Notes under the pieces: model-generated
What the model was told of the DNA's origin: nothing
The model's database searches: none
Seen by the model: only the letters and a program-made list of their open reading frames with translations
NCBI GenBank assembly: GCA_035235625.1
Contig: CP141144.1
Location: 29,075,014-29,139,013 of the forward strand
Origin: Saururus chinensis
Lineage: Eukaryota; Streptophyta; Magnoliopsida; Piperales; Saururaceae
Length of the DNA: 64,000 nucleotides
Direction: 5' to 3'
Part shown: positions 46,370 to 55,970 of the stretch, piece by piece
How the letters are laid out: each line of letters opens with the position of its first letter
Position numbering within the stretch: position 1 is the stretch's first letter
Position numbers and translations under genes: made by a program

Positions 46370-49300
46370 GACCAAGCTGGAAAGCGAGCCATAAAATCAT
46401 CCTCAAGCATCCACGTAGCATCCTCAAGAGGCTGCCCCTGCCAAGAAATCAAGACCTCAGTAATAATACGACCAGAGTGGTGAACCCAACGCTTCTAAAG
46501 GACAGTAGCAGGTACAGGGTCTGTTGGTGACACCGGCCCCATTAGGGGAGGAGGAGGAGCACCCACTGCCAACGATTTATCACCCACAAAATGCCGGAAA
46601 TGAGACACATGAAACATAGGATGGACTAAGGAATTAGGGGGCAAAGTTAGGCAGTAGGCCACCGGACCAACACACTCCTCAATAACATACGGACCATGGA
46701 AGTGAGGAGCAAGCTTGGAGTTCTTAGGCTGAAACAAGGAGGATTGGCGCTGAGGAAGGACCGACACATATACCAAATCACCCACAGCAAACTCCCGATC
46801 CGTATGGCAACGATCATAAACCTTCTTCATCCTGTTCTGGGCAGCCGATAAATTCTCTTTAAGCTGGCGTAAGACCTCATCACGCGTCTGCAACATATAA
46901 TCCACCTCGACAATCGATGAGCGGTGGGGCACATAGGATAAGACAGTTGGCGGCGGTCGTCCATAGAGCACCTCAAAGGGAGTGAACCCCGCACATGTAT
47001 GATAGGCCGTATTATAGGACCACTCAGCCCAGGGAAGGAGCTAAAGCCACCGACAGGGCTGGGTCATAGTAAAGCAGCTACGATACTGCTCCAGGCAACG
47101 GTTAACCACGTCCGTCTACCCATCGGTCTGAGGATGAAAAGTCGTGCTCATATGTAAAGAGGACCCCTGTAATATGAAAAATTCCTGCCAGAACTGAGCG
47201 AGAAAGATCCGATCCCGGTCAGAAACAAGCATACGTGGCATACCATGAAGTCGCGCCACCTCATGAACAAAGAGCTCAACAACAGTCTTAGTAGTGAAGG
47301 GATGGCCCAAAGTGCAGAAATGAGCATACTTAGACAACCTGTCGCCCACAACCATGATGACGGACTTACCCTGCACCACTGGCAATGCCTCCACGAAGTC
47401 CATGGAAATGTCCTCCCAAACCTTATCCGGAATAGGCAAGGGATGTAGCAACCCGGCCAGTGAGGTCGTGGTTGATTTAGCCCTTTGACAAATATCACAA
47501 GCAGCCACGTAATCATGGACGGTGCGATGGACGCCCTGCCACAAGAAACTCTGGCTGACCCGTTTATAGGTGCGGAAGGTGCCCTCATGACCAGCCACAA
47601 GAGTGTCATGGAAGTGCGAAAGGATACGCCGGCGGAGATCCGTAACATTGGGAACCCACAGATGGTCCTTTCAGAAGATAAGACCATTCTGCCACACAAA
47701 GAAAGGCCATGTTGCTAGGTCGGCTTGAAGGGTGGCAATAACCTCCTAAGTCCATAAATCCAGACCATAGGCCACTGTAGCTCCTCAACAAATGGGCAAG
47801 AAAGAGTGGAGAACGCGAAATAGGAGCCCAGTGCCGGACTACGAGATAGTGCATCAGCCATGATGTTCTCTGAGCCCTTTTCATACACTACCTTGTAGTC
47901 ATAACCCAACAACTTGCTCACCTACTGCTGCTGAGCAGGAGTAGACACTCAATGATCCAAGAAGTACTTCAACAATTGGTGATCAGTACGAATCAGAAAT
48001 CGACGACCCAATAAGTATGAATGCCATTTGGCAACGACGAGGATGATAGCCAACAATTCCTTCTCATACTGACAAAGACAGGGAGCAACCAGCCAGAGCT
48101 TTACTAAAATAAGCAATAGGGCGCTCGTCCTGCAATAGAATAGCGCCCAAGCCTGCCTCTGATGCGTCCGTCTCCACCACAAATGACCGGCTGAAATCTG
48201 GTAAGAGCAAGACCAGGGTAGAAGCCATAGCTTGTTTGAGCCCCTCAAAGGCTGTTCGGGCCTCGGTCGACCACGCAAAAGCCCCCTTCTTTAACAGTTC
48301 TGTAAGAGGGTGAGCCAACTCACCATACTGATGGATAAACCGACGATAATAACCTGTAAGGCCCAGAAAGCCCCTGAGTGCCCCGACACATGTGGGTGGC
48401 GGCCAAGAGAGCATGGTGGCCACCTTAGCCGGGTCAGTAGCAACACCGTCCTGAGAGATAATATGGCCCAGATACTCAACCTGCAGACTGCCAAAGAAAC
48501 ACTTCGAGCGCTTCAGGAATAAAGAGTTAGCACGCAAGATAGAGAAAACCGGCCTGAGATGTGTCAAGTGTTCTGTCCACGATCTACTGTACACCAATAT
48601 GTCATCAAAGAAGACCAATATATATCGATGCAGAAAAGGCCTGAAGATATCATTCATGAGAGACTCGAACGTGGAGGGGGCATTGGTCAACCCAAAAGGC
48701 ATCACCAGAAATTCGAAATGCCATCATGAGTCCGGAATGCGGTCTTGTGCACGTCCCCAGGCTGTACATGAATCTGGTGATAGCCAGAATGGAGGTCAAG
48801 CTTACTAAAGACCCTGGCACCTGTCAATTCGTCCAACAGTTCTTCAATCACTGGAATGGGATATTTATCTTTGACGGGGATGGTGTTCAAAGCATGGTAG
48901 TCAACACAAAACCGCCACAACCCATCTTTCTTGTGAACCAATAGCACTGGAGATGAATAAGAACTCATGCTAGGATGAATGATCCCGGACTGAAGCATGT
49001 CCGCCACAAGCCTTCCTATCTCAAATTTCTATATGTGAGTGTAACGGTACGAACGGACATTGGCTGGGGCCGCCCCTGGAATGATGGGAATCTGATGGTC
49101 ATGAGGCTGGACGGGAGGAAGACCCTGTGGCTCGGAAAACAAATCCTCATGGGCGGCCAACAATTCCTATAAATCTGAAGGCATCTCATCCTGCGATACT
49201 CCGATAGTGGCACGCTGCTGCAAGAGAAGTCCTTAGGGAGCAAACCAGAAGAAGGAGCTCACGGCCTCGGCCGATAGAAGAGTGCCTGGCCGCGACCCTT

Positions 49301-49862
49301 CAAGCTAAACCTACTGCCCATTAAGCTCGAACTCCATCACCATATCCTGGAAATTCCAAACCACATCACCCAGCTCCTGCAGCCATTGTACTCCCAATGC
49401 AACATCTGCCCCCTTCGTGGGCAGCAAGAAAATGTCAGCAACAAATGTGTGGCCTTGGATCGACAGGGTAATATGAGCGCACACACTTGTACTTCTGAGC
49501 TGCTTGCCGTCGCCAACCAACACATCAAATGGTTTGGAGTCCGATACCAAACAACCTAGCCGATGAGCTACCTTATCGTTAATAAAATTATGAGTAGAAC
49601 CACTATCGATCAAGATAACTACCTGCTCCTGCTTAAGGTATCCCTGTGCCCGCATGGTGCGTGGAGTGAATGCTCCCAAAAATGCATGAACTGAAATTTT
49701 GAGCAGCACGTCCTTTGCGAGCAATGGTTCACTTCTGGCCCCACTGTCCAAGTCATCATCTACCTCCTCCACAAGCAGGCTTCCCTTAATAGCACAGTGG
49801 TGCCCGGGGACAAAATTCTCATCACAGCGAAAGCACAACACCTTTGATCGGCGTTCTTCCAT
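46370..49862 (-). pseudogene. pol of the minus-strand Reina-like element, lightly damaged
   Basis: From 49862 downward: zinc knuckle CFRCDENFVPGHHC (intact), protease with LIDSGSTHNFI (intact DSG), stop at 49311-49313, linker, RT 49007-48300 with KKDGLWRFCVDYHALN and FFDDILVYS (48618-48592), RNase H with [22 protein letters not shown] and NIMADALSRS, integrase 47598-46600 with CDICQRAK, GDRLSKYAHF and VSDRDRIF. The third acidic residue of the DDE triad reads Asp (TDVVNR) instead of Glu. A chromodomain (ITEVLISWQGQPLEDATW, about 46470-46410) follows. Damage: one-base deletion near 48722, frameshift near 48080, stops at 47949-47951, about 47922, 47116-47118 and 46495-46497. Confidence 0.88.
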
Positions 49863-50264
49863 CTGGGCGGGGGTGTAACAACCCGTCTTCCGGTTATGCT
49901 TAACCCGGGGGGGGTTAAGGGTAATTTAGTAATTTAAGATCAGGGTTACGGGGTTTAATTAGGTAAAATCTCTGTATCTGGGTAGAGCTCGAAGTAACGA
50001 GCACAATGTACCCAAGAACACTCAAAACGGAGGTCGGGAATGAAAGTTACGACCTCGGGAAATGTGCCACATGGGCGGGACCCACTTTAAAAGTGCGAGA
50101 TAACCTACCCATGTGGGGTCTAGTTTTGAAGGGCTCGTCAATACGAGTCCATCGGTACTAAGAACGTACGATTCCGACTTCGGGATAAAAAGTTATCGCG
50201 TTTTGAAGTTGGAATTGTGTTTAAGTGAAATAATAATAAAATATTCAGAAAAAGACAGAATAGC

Positions 50265-50559
50265 TGACGTCATCAGCCGAGTCGAGCCGAGCCGGAGCTG
50301 AGCCGCGTCAGAGCCGAGCCGCGGGACACGCGGCACCGCGTGATCGCGGCCGTTCGCGCGATGCGGGTCCCTCGCGATCCCGCGGTTGACCGCGCGACGC
50401 GGCAGCGTTCGCCGCGCCCGCCGTGACGGCGCGCGCGTGACGCGCGCGTCACGCGCGCCGACCACTTTTTTGGTCCACTCACCGTGTGACACGTGGCACG
50501 CGTCTGTGCGCGCGTATTCCCTTTCTTCCGTCCGCTCGCACACCAATCTCTTATAAATA
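50265..50559 (+). promoter_or_regulatory. LARD 5' LTR promoter: TGACGTCA, G-box/ABRE, CCAAT, TATA
   Basis: TGACGTCA palindrome 50265-50272, GACACGTGGC 50488-50497, CCAAT 50543-50547, TATAAATA 50552-50559. TGACGTCA and ACGTGGC are known binding sites of plant bZIP factors; the latter is the core of abscisic-acid response elements. All are kept in the other LTR. Activity is inference. Confidence 0.6.
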
Positions 50560-50942
50560 GTTCATTCCGTTCAGTTTTCAAGAGGAGTTTCGGGAGTCAT
50601 TCTGCGTCCGTTTTCTTCCGTTCAAAATGCGTTCCTAGCTAAATCGAGGGTGCTCTACGCAATGGAAGCGTCAATTTTTCAAGTTAGTAACTCTATATAG
50701 GGGAAACATCCCGGGCCAAGGGGAGGTTATGTCCGCCGCCTACGGGCGCAAAAAGGGTAAAATATCTCCGGGTAAGGGGAAATTCTCCCACATTTTCTCA
50801 TCTTCCGTACTTCATTTATTACTCATTTTAAATCCGATTAGAGTCGTTTAAGAGGCCTTCCTAGCTAATTCGATGGTGAGCAATGCAATGGAAGCATCCA
50901 CTCCTCGAATTATCAATGTTTTGTGTGAGAAACATCCCAAGG

Positions 50943-51165
50943 GTAAGGGGGGGTTCTGCCCGTTGCCTATGGGCACGGGAAGGGAAAAGTGTCTCGGACA
51001 AGGGGAGGTTCTGTCCGCTGCCTACTGGCGCTGTGAGGGTAAAATGTCTCCGGGTAAGGGGAGTTTCTGTCCGCTGCCTACAGGCGCTGTGAGGGTAAAG
51101 TGTCTCCAGGTAAGGGGAGGTTCTGTTTTTTGTCTACGGATGCAAGAAGGGTAAAGTATTCAGAA
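50943..51165 (+). repeat. 56-bp tandem repeat, about four units (LTR leader)
   Basis: Units begin near 50943, 50998, 51054 and 51110 with GTAAGGGGAGGTTCTG and contain TCCGCTGCCTACNGGCGC and GGGTAAAGTGTCTCC. Degenerate units lie further left (50710-50790). The same array is at 57085-57308 in the other LTR. Because 56 is not a multiple of 3, the 93-residue frame running through it is not a repeat protein. Confidence 0.75.
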
Positions 51166-51963
51166 GTTACAGAAGGTTCTGGCCGCAGTCTCCGGATCAG
51201 AAAGGGCAAACGCTCTAAAGAAACGAGCAACTCCGAACATCGCCACTTTTGAAATTGGAGGGGAGTACGCTTTCCTGACCTTCTAGTTTAATATGCTTTA
51301 TATGACTGCACATCTTGATTTATTCTGTTGTGATCTGAAATGCTCTCTGCTATGACGTGACATACTCTGATCTGATATGACCAGTGTGGTCGGATATTAT
51401 CTGATATGATCTGATATGATCCAACAGGTTCTGTAGTGTGTTCTGCCCCGCTCTATGATAGAGTGGGATGTGTGTTTTGTTAGTATTCTTCTCACCTACG
51501 TGAGATGTGTGTTTTCTGATATATTGGCTTTCATTTAACTCCGATTACTGATAAGATTTCCATTGGATTCCGAACGAATCATTCAGATATAGCGTATACG
51601 TATTTTATCGTATATGATTTTTTGATGTTTGGTAAATGTATTAGCCATTAGGCAGAACTACGTTCGGATCCGATCGTATTGGAATAACGTCAGAGATGGT
51701 ATCTAATATGTACGTAGGCAACCAACGATAAAATAACGTTGGCCCGATCCAAATTAGTTATAAAATTAGGTTTATTCTGATCTACGCACAATGGAACGTT
51801 AAAGCTCCATAGTGCGCATATGAATGTTACGACTCTCGCACTCAGAGTCTGCAGCTCCTGGTCAGTCGGTTTTAATTTTTCCGCTAATTTTCGACACTCC
51901 GATTGTGTCTTCCGATCTAACCCCCGGTCCGGGTCAGGTGGTGCGGGTCGGGGTGTTACAGAA

Positions 51964-51975
51964 TGGTATCGGAGC
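51964..51975 (+). promoter_or_regulatory. Primer-binding site (initiator tRNA-Met type)
   Basis: TGGTATCGGAGC starts 4 nt after the LTR. It differs at one base from the common plant PBS TGGTATCAGAGC, complementary to the 3' end of initiator tRNA-Met. Confidence 0.85.
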
Positions 51976-54064
51976 ATTACTCTGTCTGCGAGAGAAAAAT
52001 TATTTTAAAATATATTTTGAGGTGTTTCAAATTCCAATTTTTAAATTGGAATTTCTTTGTAACGAATGTATTTTTGGATTTAATATAAAGTTCGACTGTG
52101 ATTTTGCCATTTTGTACATATGTCATCGGCTTTATGACAAATTGTTATTTTCAATGTGTTGTTCTGCATTTATGATATCAGAATTAAAATAACCTCTGAT
52201 TATGTTTTTACCATTCCACCTGCATGTTAACGGAAAAAAAAAAATCCTAAATGTTAGTCTTGCGTATGTAACATTGGAATTAAGGATAATTCCGATCGTG
52301 AACCTCCATTCTCTACGACTGATTTCAGATTTAATGCTTACTCTGATATTGAATTTTATTTCATACGTGTGACATCATATTTAATGCCAACTCTCATTTT
52401 TGAATTTTATGTTACACATATATTATATCGGATTCAAGAAAAATCCCGATTGTGAACCTTTTATTATTTATTTGTGATACGGGATTTGTGGATTCTAATT
52501 TTTGAACTTCTGCATATGTTATATCAGACTCAAGATAAATTCTGATTATGAGTTTCTGTGTTCTCCAAATGTTTTATTCGATTTTATACAAACTTTGATT
52601 TTTCGACTTCCGACTTTGAATTAGAAATAATTTTAAATTTCTATCTTGCAAGTAATTGCTGCTAACGACAATTTTATGAAGTTTGATTTCAAATCAGAAA
52701 TAATTTGAATGTCTGAAGTTGTTACATAAGGATTTGGTGCGCCAATGCTTTTTATCAAAAGTTTAATTCTGAATCTACAATGATTTGAAAATTTTACATC
52801 GAATAAATTGTATCAGGTTTTGATTCGTAATTTTTATTTAGGAATGTGAGACATCGGAATTGCTCTCAACTTTAATATTTATAAAATATGATTCATTTAC
52901 TTATAAGTAATTTAGAATTTCCGTTCGATTTGTATTGTAGCAAATTGATATTACGAATTTCGCATCTGAATTGTTATTATTTAAAATTATTGTTCTAAAT
53001 ATTGGTTTGAAATAGATTTCAATATTCGATAGGAATTAATTTGAAATTTTATTTCAACTGTGATACTTGATTTAATACGACTTCCGATATTTGAACTTTC
53101 TGTTTGATATATCTGCAATTGAATATAATACAAACCTTCTGCTAGATCGAATTTGATGGGGAATTATGTGTGCGTGCGTTGCGTTAGATTCCCAATGGAC
53201 TCCGATTTTATTCTGATTTATAAATTGAAATTATGTTTTGTATGTGTGGTATCTGATTTGAATTGAACTCTGATTTTACGAATTCCGGGTTTGAACTTTT
53301 TGTCTGGTCTATACATTAGATTTAATACGAACTACAAAGTTATAAATTTTAATTTTGTTGAGAATGGTTTAACAATTTTATTCTAAAATCAGTTGTATTA
53401 ATTTGTTTTAAAATCCTATTTTTCATATGTTACATCAAAATTCCAAGAGACTCCAAATTTGTGAATTTTGATGACTTGAAATTTTAATCTGTCCATATAG
53501 TATCAGACTTTATCTGAATCTGTCCATATAGTATCGGACTTTATCTGAATCTTGATTTTTATAAATTTTAATAAATAAAAAATATCTGTTCTGAAAATAT
53601 ATTACATAATTATTTTAGTAACTTAAATTTTAAATAGTCTGTCAAATTTATGATAGTAGAATTACCAATGATTAATCATCAAACACCCGTGATATGGAAA
53701 TTGGGGTTAGTGTATAGAGACAATTTTTTTTAACTTCAAGTTTGATTTGGAATTTTGTTCTGAGTACCATGTTAACCGGGATTATATGTTCTGATTTAAA
53801 TGTGCAAAATTTGTTTACTGTCATACGTTTTGATATCTGATGAAATACCTCTAAAATATATATATATATATATATATTTTCTGTCAGATGACTTGATTTT
53901 TTTATTAATATATAAAAGAACTCTATGAAAAGAGTCCGAATGATGTCTAATGTATTTTTCGTCTGATATTTTCAATTCTGAATGATTCCGAGAAAAGATT
54001 CTGAGTAACAACTACTTCTGATAAAAATTTCTGCTCTGATGCGTATACTGATACGCGAGTGCTT

Positions 54065-54206
54065 GCACTCTCTGGATACCCACCGAGAAAAATAATCGGT
54101 TCTGGCATGCACACGGGTGTGGAGCATCATGGGAAAGCTCCTCACTTTCTGAGCTCCTTGTTACCCCATGAGTACGAGGGGAACGCCGTTTGGTATCACG
54201 GCTCTG
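54065..54206 (+). ncRNA. Structured module, copy 1 (three potential hairpins)
   Basis: Stems ACCGA/TCGGT (54082-54086 with 54096-54100), GGAGC/GCTCC (54121-54125 with 54137-54141) and GCCGT/ACGGC (54185-54189 with 54198-54202). All three stems are kept in copy 2. The module begins GGATACCCACCGA and ends TTTGGTATCACGGCTCT. Function as RNA is inference; it could equally be a repeat unit. Confidence 0.4.
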
Positions 54207-54516
54207 GTTTTCTCGTCACTCGGACGAACCGACAAATTGTGCATCTGTTTCTGCAGCAAAATTGTTTCTGAATGAGTCTTTTCTGATAAATGATTTTCTG
54301 AAAAAGATTATAATCATTTCATATATTTTTGCTTAAGCATTATTTTAGATTTTAACTCAACCCACAGTGTAGGGGGTTTTAAATTCTAAATTTATGCTTA
54401 TTACACATATTTTTAGGAAAATATGATATTGGAGAAATAATTTGTACATACTGCATTATGTTTTGAATATGTGCACTTTCTGGGTAGTTTTAGGGTAAAA
54501 CCTGAAAGTATCAGTG

Positions 54517-54659
54517 CACTTTCTGTCTGGATACCCACCGAAAAATCGGTTCTGGTGCATGCATATAGGAGTGGAGCATCATGGGAAAGCTCCAATCCTT
54601 CTGAGCCTCTCGCTACCCCATGAGTGTCGAGGGGAACGCCGTTTGGTATCACGGCTCTG
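54517..54659 (+). ncRNA. Structured module, copy 2 (three potential hairpins)
   Basis: Stems ACCGA/TCGGT (54537-54541 with 54546-54550, loop AAAA), GGAGC/GCTCC (54573-54577 with 54589-54593) and GCCGT/ACGGC (54638-54642 with 54651-54655). Sequence between the stems differs from copy 1 by substitutions and indels; the first loop shrinks from 9 to 4 nt without loss of the stem. Confidence 0.4.
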
Positions 54660-55440
54660 TTCTACCTGATCTATCTTTTTGATTTGTTTGTTCTGTTCGA
54701 TCTGTTCAAATCTGTCAAATCTGTTTGACCTGTTTGTTCTGTCTGATCTGTTCGTTCTAATCTGTATGTTCTGTCAATTCTGTCAATTCTGTCTAATTTG
54801 TTTGATCTGATCTGTCCAATTTGTTTGATCTGATCTGTCCGTTCTGTTTAATATATCGGATTTGTCTATTTATTCCGTTTTGTGTAATCTATATGTTCTG
54901 TCTGATATATCTGATCTATCCGTTCTGTTTGTTATGACTGCTATGTTCATTATGTTCGTTTTGTCTATTATGTATGTTTTGTCTGATCTGTTGTTTTGTC
55001 CATTTTATTCTGTTTGTTCTGTTTGACTGATCTATCAGTTATGTCCTATTTGTTTGTTTTATCTGCTATATATCCGATCTATTTGATCCATCTATTATAT
55101 CCAATCATTTTGTTCGGTTTGATCTAGTTGATTTGTCTGAAGTTTCTAATATGTCTTATCTATCCGTTCTATCTGTCTGATATGTCAGTTATGTCTATTC
55201 TGTCTGATATGTCAGTTATGTCTATTCTGTCTGATATGTCAGTTATGTCTGATCTATCAGTCTTGTCAATTCGGTTTAATCTATATAATCTATCTGTTTT
55301 GATCAATCTATTATGTCTTTTCTATCCGTTCCATTTGTTTTGCCAGATGTGTCTGATATGTATATTCTGTCTGATCTGATCTGTTTATTTGATCTGATGC
55401 ACTCCGTCCATTCTATTTAATCTGTTTGTTCTTTTCTGAT
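54660..55440 (+). repeat. TCTGATCTGTTYGTTCTG-type low-complexity tract
   Basis: Degenerate pyrimidine/TG-rich repeats of CTGTTYGATCTG, including a near-perfect 24-bp triplication at 55172-55246 (TCTGATATGTCAGTTATGTC units). No coding function is suggested. Confidence 0.75.
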
Positions 55441-55933
55441 CTTGACAAATTATCTGACTTTGAAAATACTATTCACTTTCTATTATCTGATATAAATTAT
55501 CAGATTTTGATTGTGTGATTTATCGGGTGATTTAATTCTGACAAATTTTGGATTGATTTATCTGTTATGATCTGATTCGCTCTATTTCCGGAAAAAAAAA
55601 AAATTACTTATCCGATGTTATAAATCCATTCTGATGTGAGTTATCTGCATTTCAAATAGTTGAATTTTATCCTAATCATAAGTTGTCAGATTATGTTTCT
55701 GAAGGGTTGCCAATAGAGTTCAATAACCCTATGTTGCTATATTATGTTTAAAGTATTTTCTTTGATCCTGTTTCTAAAATGGTTTACTCTGATGAGTTTT
55801 ATCTGATAAGTTATCAGATTATGATATGTTTCTGAATGTTATCTCTGGTTATAAATTTACCGGATTCATGTTTGTTATTTGATTAACGGTCGACATTCTT
55901 GTCAATTTTGTATTTTGACAAATATGTTCAGGA

Positions 55934-55970
55934 GAATTGCGGGGACGCAATTCCTTTAAGGGGGGAAGAA
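55934..55970 (+). promoter_or_regulatory. Pre-PPT stem-loop and polypurine tract (LARD)
   Basis: GAATTGCG (55934-55941), loop GGGA (55942-55945), CGCAATTC (55946-55953): perfect 8-bp stem. The purine tract AAGGGGGGAAGAA (55958-55970) abuts the LTR at 55971, 17 nt after the stem. Confidence 0.75.

Larger units (their letters stand above)
49874..51960 (+). repeat. 5' LTR of the LARD (2087 bp)
   Basis: Promoter-like part 50265-50559, a CpG-rich block 50270-50520, a 56-bp tandem repeat 50943-51165, and the module TAGGCAGAACTACG near 51649 shared with the LTR at 12046. Compared with 55971-58102 there are few substitutions; the net length difference of 45 bp lies mainly in the CpG-rich block. Confidence 0.9.
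51976..55933 (+). other. Non-coding internal region of the LARD
   Basis: AT-rich, with repeated pieces of type TCYGATTTAATRCNRACTCYGAT, a (TA)n run at about 53856-53876, two copies of a structured ~140-bp module (54065-54206, 54517-54659) and a long TCTGATCTGT-type low-complexity tract (54660-55440). No frame resembles a retrotransposon protein. Confidence 0.75.

Noticed and set aside
50193-50581. Arg-rich minus-strand frames of 102-117 residues (and 56289-56723)
   Set aside because: They coincide with the CpG-dense promoter block of the LARD LTR, and the two LTR copies differ by a 45-bp indel and changed residues.
50873-51154. 93-residue plus-strand frame, also at 57015-57296
   Set aside because: It runs through a 56-bp tandem array that shifts frame at each unit; conservation is explained by the near-identical LTRs.
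50943-51165. Possible CRISPR-like array
   Set aside because: Units are directly adjacent with no unique spacers and sit in a plant retrotransposon LTR.
53856-53876. TA run as a possible promoter
   Set aside because: Simple (TA)n microsatellite without other promoter features.
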